A stretch of 64,000 nucleotides of DNA from Aquibium oceanicum (GTDB taxonomy: Bacteria; Pseudomonadota; Alphaproteobacteria; Rhizobiales; Rhizobiaceae): NCBI RefSeq assembly GCF_001889605.1, contig NZ_CP018171.1, positions 2,440,501 to 2,504,500 of the forward strand. Reading direction: 5' to 3'. A program made the translations under genes and the position numbers. A model generated the notes under the pieces. That model was not told where the DNA came from. It worked only from the letters and a program-made list of their open reading frames with translations, and made no database searches. Positions 16,654 to 28,531 of the stretch are shown here, in pieces. Each line of letters starts with the position of its first letter. The first letter of the stretch is position 1.

Positions 16654-19458
16654 TTAGCTCGCCAGCGCCTCGACGGGCGGGCAGGAGCAGACGAGGTTGC
16701 GGTCGCCGGCGACGTTGTCGATGCGCGAGACCGGGGGCCAGTACTTTGCCGACGCCATGTCGCCCATCGGGAAGGTCGCCCGTTCGCGCGAATACGGGTG
16801 CGGCCAGTCGGCGGCGAGCGCTTCGGCGGCCGTGTGCGGTGCGTTGACCAGCGGATTGTCGTCCTTCGGAAACTTGCCCTGCGCCACCAAGCCGGCTTCC
16901 TCGGCGATCGCGATCATCGCGTCGCAGAAGCGGTCGATCTCGGTGAGCGGCTCGGACTCGGTCGGCTCGATCATCAGCGTGCCGGCGACCGGCCAGGACA
17001 TGGTCGGCGCATGGAAGCCGTAGTCGATCAGCCGCTTGGCCACGTCCTCGACGCTCACGCCCGCCGTCTCCTTGAGGACGCGCGTGTCGATGATGCATTC
17101 ATGCGCCACGCGGCCATTGCGGCCCGAATAGAGCACTGGGAACCGATCCTTCAGCCGTTCGGCGATGTAGTTTGCCGACAGGATCGCCGTCTCGGTGGCG
17201 TGCTTCAGGCCGGCCGCGCCCATCATGCGGATGTACATCCAGGTGATCGGCAGGATGGAGGCGCTTCCATAGGGCGCGCCCGACACGGCGTGGCTCGACC
17301 CCCATTCGGCGTGGCCCGGCAGGTAGTCGGCCAGATGCGTCTTGACGCCGATCGGCCCCACGCCGGGACCGCCTCCGCCATGCGGGATGCAGAAGGTCTT
17401 GTGCAGGTTCATGTGGCAGACGTCCGCGCCGATGTCGCCCGGCCGCGCGAGGCCGACCATTGCGTTCAAGTTGGCGCCGTCGAGATAGACCTGACCGCCG
17501 TGCGCGTGAATGAGCGCGCAGATGTCCTTCACGCCTTCCTCGAACACGCCGTGGGTGGAGGGGTAGGTGATCATCAGCGCGGCCAGCGCGTCGGCGTGCT
17601 GCTTCGCCTTGGCCTCGAGATCGGCAACGTCGATGTTGCCTTCGGCGGTGCACTTGACCACCACGACGCGCAGTCCGGCCATGGTGGCGCTTGCCGGATT
17701 GGTGCCGTGGGCGGAGGAGGGGATGAGGCAGACGTCGCGCGTTTTGTTCCCGTTTGCCTCGTGGAAGCGTCGAATGGCGAGCAGGCCCGCATACTCGCCC
17801 TGGCTGCCCGCATTCGGCTGCAGCGAGACCGCGTCGAAGCCTGTGATTTCGGCCAGCCACCGTTCGAGGTCGTCGGTCATCTGCCGGTAGCCGGCGGTGT
17901 GCTCGGCCGGCGCGAAGGGATGCATGCCGCCGACGCTGCCCCAGGAGACTGGCATCATCTCGGCCGCGGCATTGAGCTTCATGGTGCAGGAGCCGAGCGG
18001 GATCATGGCGCGGTCGAGCGCGAGGTCCTTGTCGGCCAGCCTCCGCAGGAAGCGCATCATCTCGGTTTCCGAGCGGCTCTCGTGGAAGACCGGCTGGGAC
18101 AGGAATCCTTTCAGCGGACGCGAGGAGGGCAGGGCGGACGGGGCTTCTGCCGGTGCGGTTGCGCCGAACAGCGTGCAGAGCGCGGCGAGGTCGTCCTCGG
18201 TCGAGGTCTCGTCGAAGGTGACGCCGATGCGATCCGCGTCGACGACGCGCAGGAGCTGTCCATCGCGGCGCGCCGCCTCGGCCAGTTCCGCGGCCTTTCC
18301 CTTGGTCTTCACCACGACGGTGTCGAAGAACGCATCGCCGGCGGTGCCGTGGCCTTCGGCGCGGACGGCGGCCGAAAGGCGGCAGGCGAGCGCGTGCACA
18401 TGCCGCGCCACCGCCTGAAGTCCTTCGGGGCCGTGCCAGATCGCGTAGGCGGCGGCCATGTTGGCGAGCAGCGCCTGCGCAGTGCAGATGTTGGAGGTCG
18501 CCTTATCGCGGCGGATGTGCTGTTCGCGCGTCTGGAGCGCCAGCCGGTAGCCGGGGCGGCCGTGGCGGTCCACCGACTGGCCGATAAGGCGGCCGGGCAT
18601 CAGGCGGGTCAGCGGCTCCGACACGGCGAGATAGGCTGCATGCGGACCGCCGAAGCCCATCGGCACGCCATATCGCTGCATGGAGCCGGCGGCGATGTCG
18701 GCGCCGATCGCGGCCGGCGCCTCGACGAGTGCCAGCGCCAGCGGGTCGGCAACGGCGATGACCAGCGCGCCGGCCTTCTTCGCCGACGCGATGGCGGCCT
18801 TCCGATCGCCGTAGGTGCCAAAGGTGTCAGGCCACGGCACGACCAGCGCGGCGGTGTCGTCGTCCGCATCGCCCTCGACGACCGCGACTCCGAGCGCTTC
18901 CATGCGCGTCCTCACCACATCCAGCACCTGCGGGTGCAGCGCGCCGGCGAGCGCGATCCGGGCACGCTTGTCCTTGTGGTGGCGAAGCGCGACGCCGATG
19001 GCTTCGGCCACGGCGGTCGCCTCGTCGAGTAGCGAGGCGGAGGCGACGGGCAGTCCGGTCAGTTCGGCCACGAGCGTCTGGAAGTGGAAGAGCAGTTCCA
19101 GCCGGCCCTGGCTGATCTCCGACTGGTAGGGCGTGTAGGCCGTGTACCAGGCGGGGTTCTCGAACAGGTTCCGCTGGATGACCGGCGGAACGAAAGTGCC
19201 GTGATAGCCCTGGCCGATGAAGCTCCTGGCCACCGTGTTGCCGGCCATGACAGCGTTCAGTTCCGCCAGCGCCTCGGCTTCGCTCGCCGGGGCGGGCAGG
19301 TCGAGGGGACGGTCGAGCCGGATCGATTTGGGGATCGCCTGGCTGACCAGCGTCTCGCGCGAGGTGAGGCCCAGCGTCTTCAACATCGTGCGCTCGTCTT
19401 CAGGGCGCGGCCCGATGTGGCGGTCGGCGAAAGCGGCGGCGTGGTACGGGGCGGCCAT
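16654..19458 (-). CDS. gcvP: Glycine dehydrogenase (decarboxylating), P-protein of the glycine cleavage system
   Basis: A 934-residue homodimer-type P-protein that decarboxylates glycine on pyridoxal phosphate and passes the aminomethyl group to lipoylated GcvH. Visible are the N-terminal half ([25 protein letters not shown]) and the C-terminal catalytic half with [33 protein letters not shown] and the PLP-lysine motif [19 protein letters not shown]. Third gene of gcvTHP, 10 nt after gcvH, controlled by the riboswitch ahead of gcvT. Its TAA stop (16654-16656) is built from the TA target and end of an adjacent IS630 element, so the C-terminus E-A-L-A-S is intact but the original downstream region has been replaced. 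Confidence 0.96.
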   Translation of the reverse strand: MAAPYHAAAFADRHIGPRPEDERTMLKTLGLTSRETLVSQAIPKSIRLDRPLDLPAPASEAEALAELNAVMAGNTVARSFIGQGYHGTFVPPVIQRNLFENPAWYTAYTPYQSEISQGRLELLFHFQTLVAELTGLPVASASLLDEATAVAEAIGVALRHHKDKRARIALAGALHPQVLDVVRTRMEALGVAVVEGDADDDTAALVVPWPDTFGTYGDRKAAIASAKKAGALVIAVADPLALALVEAPAAIGADIAAGSMQRYGVPMGFGGPHAAYLAVSEPLTRLMPGRLIGQSVDRHGRPGYRLALQTREQHIRRDKATSNICTAQALLANMAAAYAIWHGPEGLQAVARHVHALACRLSAAVRAEGHGTAGDAFFDTVVVKTKGKAAELAEAARRDGQLLRVVDADRIGVTFDETSTEDDLAALCTLFGATAPAEAPSALPSSRPLKGFLSQPVFHESRSETEMMRFLRRLADKDLALDRAMIPLGSCTMKLNAAAEMMPVSWGSVGGMHPFAPAEHTAGYRQMTDDLERWLAEITGFDAVSLQPNAGSQGEYAGLLAIRRFHEANGNKTRDVCLIPSSAHGTNPASATMAGLRVVVVKCTAEGNIDVADLEAKAKQHADALAALMITYPSTHGVFEEGVKDICALIHAHGGQVYLDGANLNAMVGLARPGDIGADVCHMNLHKTFCIPHGGGGPGVGPIGVKTHLADYLPGHAEWGSSHAVSGAPYGSASILPITWMYIRMMGAAGLKHATETAILSANYIAERLKDRFPVLYSGRNGRVAHECIIDTRVLKETAGVSVEDVAKRLIDYGFHAPTMSWPVAGTLMIEPTESEPLTEIDRFCDAMIAIAEEAGLVAQGKFPKDDNPLVNAPHTAAEALAADWPHPYSRERATFPMGDMASAKYWPPVSRIDNVAGDRNLVCSCPPVEALAS

Positions 19459-19468
19459 GGGCGTCTCC

Positions 19469-19837
19469 CTATGCGATGTGCTTGGCGTAGGCGTCGGCGT
19501 CCATCAGCCCGTCAAGCTGCGACGCATCGGAAAGCCGCATCTTCCAGAGCCAGCCATCGCCCGTGGCGGCGGAATTGACGAGCGCGGGATCGGACGAGAG
19601 CGCCTCGTTGACCTCGGTGATCTCGCCGTCGCAGGGCGCGTAGACGTCGGACGCGGACTTCACAGATTCGACCACGACGGCGGTGTCGCCCTTGGCCAGC
19701 GCCTTGCCCTTCTCGGGCAGGTCGACGAAGACGAGGTCTCCCAGCTGTTCCTGGGCGTAGTCGGTGATGCCGACTGTCGCGATGTCGCCGTCGAGGCGGA
19801 TCCACTCGTGGTCTTCGGTGAAACAGGTCTTGGCCAT
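19469..19837 (-). CDS. gcvH: Glycine cleavage system H protein
   Basis: A 122-residue lipoyl carrier that shuttles the aminomethyl group between P, T and L proteins. The lipoylated residue is Lys60 in [15 protein letters not shown], with the conserved HEWIRLDGD and [19 protein letters not shown] segments before it and the C-terminal [10 protein letters not shown] after it. ATG at 19837 lies 5 nt after the gcvT stop. Length equals the family norm. Confidence 0.96.
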   Translation of the reverse strand: MAKTCFTEDHEWIRLDGDIATVGITDYAQEQLGDLVFVDLPEKGKALAKGDTAVVVESVKSASDVYAPCDGEITEVNEALSSDPALVNSAATGDGWLWKMRLSDASQLDGLMDADAYAKHIA

Positions 19838-19842
19838 GCGGG

Positions 19843-20946
19843 TCATCCTCTGCGGTAGCGATGCGGCGTGAATGGGAGGCGGGCGACGGAAATGCCGATC
19901 CGGTTGCCCCGGATTTCGGCGAAGAGCTGCGTGCCGGGAGCGGCGAGGTCGGCGCGGACGTAGCCCATAGCGACCGGGTGGCCGGCCGAGGGGCCGAAGC
20001 CGCCGGAGGTGACCTCGCCGGCCGGCTCGCCGTCTGCATCCTTGATCTGCGCGCCGGCGCGGACCGGCTGGCGGCCCTCGGCCTTTAGTCCGACGCGCTT
20101 TCGCGCGGGCCCGGTGGCGATCGCGGCAGCCAAGGCTTCGGCGCCGACGAACGGTCCGCCCTCGCGCAGCGGCTTGGGGATCGCCCAGAGCAGCCCCGCT
20201 TCCACCGGGGTCGTTTCGGGTGTGATGTCCTGCCCATGGAGGCACAGTCCCGCTTCCAGCCGCAGCGAGTCGCGCGCGGCGAGACCGATCCATTCGACGT
20301 CGTCGTCGGCGAGCAGTTTTTCAACGAGGGATCGCGCGTCGGCCCCGGGCAGGGCGACCTCGAACCCGTCCTCGCCGGTGTATCCCGAGCGGGACATGAA
20401 CCAGTTTTCGCGCGGCTCGATGCCCTGCATGAAGACGAGATCGCCCGTGTCGACGCCAGCGTGGACGAGCGCGGCTTCGGCGGCGGGACCCTGCAGGGCG
20501 AAGAAGACGCGGTCGAGCGGTTCGATCTTCGCGTCAAGCCCCTTCGCGCGCGCCATGAGTTCGGCTTCGTCGACGGCGGCATTGCCCGCATTGGCGACGA
20601 TCATGAAGCGGTCGGCGCCGAGCCGCGTGACGATCAGATCGTCGATGATCCCGGCGTCCGGGTTCAGGAGAAAGGTGTAGCGGGAGCGCGCAAGCTCGAT
20701 GCCGGCGGGATCGAGCGGGCACGATTTCGCGAGCGCGACTTCAGCGTCCTGGCCGGACAGGACGAACAGCCGCATGTGCGAGATGTCGAAGAGCCCCGCC
20801 TTCTGCCGCGCGTGCAGATGCTCCTTCATGACGCCGAGCGGGTAGGTGATCGGCATCGACCAGCCGGCGAAGCCGCCGAAGCGGGCGCCTGCCTTTTGGT
20901 GAAGATCCCCGAGCGGGAGTGTTTTCAGGCTGTCCTGGCCGGTCAT
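19843..20946 (-). CDS. gcvT: Glycine cleavage system T protein (aminomethyltransferase)
   Basis: A 367-residue aminomethyltransferase that releases ammonia and forms 5,10-methylene-tetrahydrofolate. It shows the folate-binding fold: [14 protein letters not shown] with the adjacent K-E-H-L-H-A-R segment, [40 protein letters not shown], and the C-terminal barrel with [22 protein letters not shown] at 20946 has TGGAGAAG upstream and sits about 50 nt after the glycine riboswitch. An upstream extension of the frame would run through the riboswitch and is rejected. Confidence 0.95.
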   Translation of the reverse strand: MTGQDSLKTLPLGDLHQKAGARFGGFAGWSMPITYPLGVMKEHLHARQKAGLFDISHMRLFVLSGQDAEVALAKSCPLDPAGIELARSRYTFLLNPDAGIIDDLIVTRLGADRFMIVANAGNAAVDEAELMARAKGLDAKIEPLDRVFFALQGPAAEAALVHAGVDTGDLVFMQGIEPRENWFMSRSGYTGEDGFEVALPGADARSLVEKLLADDDVEWIGLAARDSLRLEAGLCLHGQDITPETTPVEAGLLWAIPKPLREGGPFVGAEALAAAIATGPARKRVGLKAEGRQPVRAGAQIKDADGEPAGEVTSGGFGPSAGHPVAMGYVRADLAAPGTQLFAEIRGNRIGISVARLPFTPHRYRRG

Positions 20947-20995
20947 CGCTTCTCCAGAGGCGTGCACGATCGGCCGCGGAATGCGGACGATTCGT

Positions 20996-21182
20996 GCCCC
21001 TCTGTCGGAAGCCTGAGAGACTTGCACAACCGGAACTCTGTCGGTTGTGCTTACACCTTCGGCGCGGGCATGACCCCGACTTTCCAGAGCGTCCTTCCGG
21101 CTTACGGTTCTTTTGCCTGAGAGATTTCGGGCGATTTCCCCTTCGGCGGCCTTTCGGCTCTCTCCCGCAAACCGGTGGGCGA
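20996..21182 (-). ncRNA. Tandem glycine riboswitch
   Basis: The minus-strand leader of gcvT carries two glycine aptamers in series. Aptamer I (about 21110-21182) has GCGGGAGAGAG, the GCCGCCGAAGGGG segment and CTCTCAGGCAAAAGAACCG. Aptamer II (about 20996-21100) has GGACGCTCTGGAAAG, GCGCCGAAGGTG and CTCTCAGGCTTCCGACAGAG. These are the standard conserved elements of the class, with a short linker between them. Glycine binding normally turns the gcv operon on. Confidence 0.93.
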
Positions 21183-21268
21183 CTGAGCCCCGGACGAGTC
21201 GGACCCTAGCGGAAGGCACCGCGCTTGTCACGCGGCGGAAGGCTGGAAGATGGCGGTAAGTTTCTGGA

Positions 21269-21343
21269 TGGTGGGCGCGACAGGGATTGAACCTGTGACC
21301 CTTCGCGTGTGAAGCGAATGCTCTCCCGCTGAGCTACGCGCCC
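21269..21343 (-). tRNA. tRNA-Val (anticodon CAC)
   Basis: Read on the minus strand: acceptor GGGCGCG, D stem GCTC/GAGC, anticodon arm TTCGC-TTCACAC-GCGAA with anticodon CAC, T arm CACAGG-TTCAATC-CCTGTC, and acceptor partner CGCGCCC then A and an encoded CCA. All stems pair. CAC decodes the valine codon GUG. It stands alone between the glycine riboswitch and carB. Confidence 0.95.
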
Positions 21344-21414
21344 GCCCACGGGCCTCGAGCCCGCGACAGGCGGCGATATAGGTGCGAGCACGGCTTCAAG
21401 TCAAGCGCCTGCGG

Positions 21415-21444
21415 ACGCCCGGACGGGGAAAGTCGCCCGGGCGT
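21415..21444 (-). terminator. Candidate hairpin downstream of carB
   Basis: An 8-bp inverted repeat ACGCCCGG/CCGGGCGT with a 14-nt loop starts 7 bp after the carB stop. No run of U follows, so it could be a pause or Rho-assisted end rather than a classical intrinsic terminator. Confidence 0.4.
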
Positions 21445-21450
21445 TGCAGA

Positions 21451-24933
<3,483 letters not shown>

Positions 24934-25300
24934 GGGAATCCGCTTTGCTCTAGCCCTGCGCGTAGCGCCGGACGCGGGGAAAGGCCCGGCCGGTGCGCGA
25001 GGGGAATCTGTCAGGCTAGGCGGGCCTTATAGGGGAGGACGAAGGGGGAGGGAACCCCGGAAATTGGGGGAGTGAGTCGGACTATTCGGCGGGAGTGGCT
25101 TCGGTGTCCGGAGAGGGTTCGAGAGGAGCGGGGCCGCAGCCTGCGGGCGGGGGGATGGGGTCGAAGTCGGAAAGCTCGAAAGAAGATTTGTTGTTGAGTT
25201 TGAGTCAACCTCGCCAACTCAGGCAGATGCAAGATCGTTTCAGGAAAGAGGTCTGTCGCATTGTTGCTGGCAGAACGGCGGAGGCCGGAGCGAGAAACGT
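24934..25300. other. Intergenic region between carB and the caspase gene
   Basis: 367 bp. It should hold the carB promoter and the 3' end of the caspase transcript. It is very G-rich on the plus strand in 25040-25160. I see no convincing gene, hairpin terminator, tRNA or riboswitch; short open frames here have no start or carry in-frame stops. Confidence 0.6.
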
Positions 25301-28300
25301 CTACTCCCCAAGCTCTCTCACCAATTCCTCCGCCCGTTCGACGCTCGCCTTCGCTATCTCCACCGCTTCTGCCTGCTGCGCCGCAGTGAGAAGCTCCAGC
25401 GCCCGCCGGCACTGAGCCTCCGCTTCCTTCGCCACCGCGAGATCACGATCATGGCGGGCGCGCTCGGTGCGGATTTCGCAGGTAGTGTTTTCGAGGTAGC
25501 CGGCGAGTTGGGGCATCGCGGCGAAGCCGGCGCGGGCTTCGGCGGCCAGCTCTTCGGCGCGGGCGAGGCGGGCGGGGTCGAAGTCGAGGCGCAGCGCCGT
25601 CACCAGGAGGTAGGCGAGGCCGTTGGCGGCGAGCGCGCTTCCCTGGACGTTGCCGATCTCGCCGAACATGGCGTGCAGTTCCCCGTGGGCGGCGATCGCC
25701 GTTTCGAGTTCGGCGCGGTCCTTCGTCTCCAGCGCCAGCGCGGCGGCGGCATCGGTGTAGTTCTGGTAGAGTTCGAGGAAGGGCCCGATGTTGGCGGCGC
25801 GCGCGCCGAGGGCTTCGTTGCGGGCCACGCTTTCGGCCAGAAGCTGCGTGCCGCGGCGGAGTTCGGCCGTGTCGCCCGACAGGCTGGCGAGCGCGGCGAG
25901 CGTCGTGCCGAGTTCCATGTCGAGGCGCAGCGTTCCGTCGGGAGTGCCGGGCGGGACCGCCTGCCTCAGTCGCTCGAAGGTTTCGGCGGCTTGCCGCAGC
26001 GGATCAGTATCGGCGGTCTTGCGCCCTAGGGAGGACCGCGCACGGGCGGTTTCGAAGTCGACCTGCGCCCTCTGGCCCTCGCCGGTGGTCTCGGCGAGCC
26101 TGTCGAAAATGGCGATGGCCTCGCGGAGGCGCTCGTTGCCCGCTTCGCGCCGGCCGATCGCCGAAAGCGTCAGGGCGAGCCTCCATTCGGCCTCCTGCGC
26201 CGGCGCGGCGGCCTCGGCCTGGCGGAAGGTTTCGAGCGCGGCGCGCTGGACCTCCTCCGCCTGCAACAGGCCGGAGCCATCGCCGAACCTTTCCGCCCAT
26301 TCGAGCGCGATGCGGCCGGCCATGCTCTTCAGTTCGGCGGCGACCAGCGGAAAGCGGTCCGCCGGGAAGATGTCGAGCGCCGTCCCGTTGATGTCGCCTG
26401 CCATCGCCAGCGCATCCGTGGCGTTCAGGCGCATGGCCAGGTCGAGGGCGATATAGGTGGCATTGGCGATGTAGCGAGCGGCGAGCGTGTCGGCCGTTTC
26501 GTCGTCGGGCAACAGCGTCATCATGCCGGCCATGTTGCCGATGAGCGTCTGGAGCAGCGCCGGGTCGGGAGCCGCGGCCCAGCGGAAATACTGCGCCTGC
26601 ACGAGGCGGAAGCGCGCCTCCGCTTCCAATGCCTCGTCGCCCGCCTGCCGCGCCAGCGACGCTGCCTGCTCGAAATCGGCTTCGGCATCGGTGAGCGAGG
26701 CGACGTTGCCGTTGACGAGCGCAAGCTGGCCGGCGGCGCGGCCGTGGTCGAGCCGGATGCGGGCCTGCATTGCGGCGGGAATACCGTCGGGGGCCGACAG
26801 CGCCTGCTCGAGCAGGCCGAGCGCTTCGCCGAAGGACGAGGTGTCGCCGGCGCGCGAATTGCGCAGGAGCAGGATTAGCGCGAGCTTGTGGGCGAGTTCG
26901 GCCTCGATCGAGCGCTCGGCGGCGCCGACCCGCTCCAGCGCGTCGCGGGCCAGCGTCTCGGCTCGGTCGAGCGATGCGGGCGCGCCCTGGAGTTCGGAAT
27001 GGGTCAGGTAGGCGCCGATCTCCTCCACGCCGTAGCGCAGGGCCTTCTCGCGGTCGAACTCGGCGACGATCTCGCGCGCGCCGCCGTAGTCGCGGGCGGC
27101 GTCCTCGAAGCGGAACAGGAGCTTTTTCGTCTCGGCGCTACGTGCGAAGACCTCGGCATCCTCGATAAAGCGCTGGCGAAGCGCCTCCAGCTGGTCGAGG
27201 CGGGTGTCGCGCAAGGAGGCGACGCGTTGCTTGGCCTGCTCGCGGAAATCGTCGGCGGCGTTGAGCGCGCCTTCGAGTTCGGCCTCGTCGGCCAGGCGCG
27301 TGAGGCGCTCGATCTCGGGATCGGGGTTTTCCGTCGCGTCGCGGGTGCGGCGAAGCTCGGCGAAGCGATCGAGCTCGGCCTTGAGGCGCGCCTCGATCTT
27401 CTGCGGATCGTCGGCGGGATCGAGCCCGGCCGCGCGCATCATGGCGTAGACGACGCTCATGGGAACCTGTCCGCCGCGGGCCAGGGTCTCCGCCTGCGCG
27501 CGCTGCGGGTTCGGAAGTGCGGCGATGTGGACGAGAAGCTGTCGGCGTTCGGTGAGGATTTCGCCCTCGGCGCCTTCGACCGGCTCGGGGCGGTCACCGA
27601 GATAGAGGAGCCGCCTCAGGCTCTCGTTGGTCCACGGCCTCTGCCGGCCACCGGTCTTCAGATACACTTCCTCGGCGACCATGCGCATGACGGTGCCGAA
27701 CTCCTCGCCGGCCATGGCATCGATGTGGCGCAGCAGCGCGGCAGCATAGGGGCTGTGGTCGCCCGCGTCGCCGTCGAGCGCCGGCATGCCGGGCTCGGCC
27801 GCAAAACCGATCACCATGCCGAGGTTTTCGCTCCCCGAGGCTTCCGGCGCATCCAGCGCGCGAGCGCCGCGGGTCTGGGCGAGACCGCCGGCCGACAGCG
27901 GCTCGGCCGGCGCGCCGGGCCGAACATGCAGCGTCGCGTTCTCGGGAAAGGGGTTGTCGCGGCAGGCGTCGAGCAGGAGGATCGTGACGGGGATGGTCCG
28001 GCGCAGGCGGTCGAGAATGTCGGAAAGAGGGACCAGCCGGTCGGCGGCGTCGTCGAGGGCCGCGAGATCGGCGTCGACGGGAACGAGATAGTTCTCGCCG
28101 CCTGCCTCGATGCCGTGGCCGGCGTAGTAGAGCACCGCCACGTCGGCATCGCGCGCGTCCTCGACGAAGCGGTCGAGGTCCTTGCGCAGATCGTCCGCGT
28201 CGCGATCGGTGCGCCGGACGGAATCGAAGCCGAGGTCCGACAGCAGTTCCTCGATGGCGTCGGCATCGTCCGGCGGATTGGCGAGGGCGGGGAGGGCGGC

Positions 28301-28471
28301 GTAGTCGCCGTTGCCGATGGCGAGTGCGACGCCGCGAAGAACCGGCGCCTCGCCGTCCTCCGTGCCCAGAGCGGGCAGGGCGAGGAACGACACGAGAAGG
28401 AGGAGCGCCGCCAGACGCCAGAAAAGGGCGCGGCCCTCCAGATATCGTCGCGGTATCTCAGTCAGGAACAT
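25301..28471 (-). CDS. Secreted caspase-family (peptidase C14) protein with long helical-repeat C-terminus
   Basis: A 1056-residue protein. Residues about 16-36 are a signal/anchor segment (FWRLAALLLLVSFLALPALG), so the rest is predicted periplasmic. Residues 45-290 form a caspase-like p20 domain: GVALAIGNGDYAALPALANP, then the catalytic dyad His119 in LYYAGHGIE and Cys170 in ILLLDACRDNPF. Both catalytic residues are present. Residues about 340-1056 are Ala/Glu/Leu-rich helices, resembling degenerate TPR repeats. Bacterial metacaspase-like (orthocaspase) proteins usually cleave after basic residues; the substrate is unknown here. It follows an SH3-domain gene by 60 nt on the same strand. No toxin, sigma factor or CRISPR component is adjacent. 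Confidence 0.85.
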   Translation of the reverse strand: MFLTEIPRRYLEGRALFWRLAALLLLVSFLALPALGTEDGEAPVLRGVALAIGNGDYAALPALANPPDDADAIEELLSDLGFDSVRRTDRDADDLRKDLDRFVEDARDADVAVLYYAGHGIEAGGENYLVPVDADLAALDDAADRLVPLSDILDRLRRTIPVTILLLDACRDNPFPENATLHVRPGAPAEPLSAGGLAQTRGARALDAPEASGSENLGMVIGFAAEPGMPALDGDAGDHSPYAAALLRHIDAMAGEEFGTVMRMVAEEVYLKTGGRQRPWTNESLRRLLYLGDRPEPVEGAEGEILTERRQLLVHIAALPNPQRAQAETLARGGQVPMSVVYAMMRAAGLDPADDPQKIEARLKAELDRFAELRRTRDATENPDPEIERLTRLADEAELEGALNAADDFREQAKQRVASLRDTRLDQLEALRQRFIEDAEVFARSAETKKLLFRFEDAARDYGGAREIVAEFDREKALRYGVEEIGAYLTHSELQGAPASLDRAETLARDALERVGAAERSIEAELAHKLALILLLRNSRAGDTSSFGEALGLLEQALSAPDGIPAAMQARIRLDHGRAAGQLALVNGNVASLTDAEADFEQAASLARQAGDEALEAEARFRLVQAQYFRWAAAPDPALLQTLIGNMAGMMTLLPDDETADTLAARYIANATYIALDLAMRLNATDALAMAGDINGTALDIFPADRFPLVAAELKSMAGRIALEWAERFGDGSGLLQAEEVQRAALETFRQAEAAAPAQEAEWRLALTLSAIGRREAGNERLREAIAIFDRLAETTGEGQRAQVDFETARARSSLGRKTADTDPLRQAAETFERLRQAVPPGTPDGTLRLDMELGTTLAALASLSGDTAELRRGTQLLAESVARNEALGARAANIGPFLELYQNYTDAAAALALETKDRAELETAIAAHGELHAMFGEIGNVQGSALAANGLAYLLVTALRLDFDPARLARAEELAAEARAGFAAMPQLAGYLENTTCEIRTERARHDRDLAVAKEAEAQCRRALELLTAAQQAEAVEIAKASVERAEELVRELGE

Positions 28472-28531
28472 GGTCCGTCCGCAAGGTTCGCGACGGCGAG
28501 TATAACCCGCCCGATGCGGGTCGGGGCAAGG

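Larger units (their letters stand above)
14194..16656 (+). mobile_element. Nested IS630-family elements (composite region)
   Basis: Three related insertions are stacked. The left end is at the TA of 14194-14195 (then GAGCACATCCG). A second left end (GAGCACTTCCG) begins about 14524, and the single right end (CGGACGCGCTT then TA at 16655-16656) is its inverted repeat. Both left ends are followed by the same ATCGATGAATCGATTGTGATG stretch split over 20 bases. The first copy is cut after about 80 codons; the second is interrupted by a different IS630 element at 14854-15899. The TA at the right end is part of the gcvP stop codon. Confidence 0.8.

Noticed and set aside
16798-19032. A 744-codon plus-strand open frame opposite gcvP
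   Set aside because: Pure shadow of gcvP; no domain visible.
20996-21231. Upstream extension of the gcvT frame
   Set aside because: The added residues are translated riboswitch sequence, not T-protein.
24934-25300. Short minus-strand frame ending P-D-T-E-A-T-P-A-E
   Set aside because: No start codon follows the preceding in-frame stop, and the composition is proline-rich chance text.
25301-28471. Caspase as part of a CRISPR/TPR-CHAT-type or gasdermin defence module
   Set aside because: It is exported (signal segment), and no effector CRISPR, sigma factor or pore-forming gene is adjacent.
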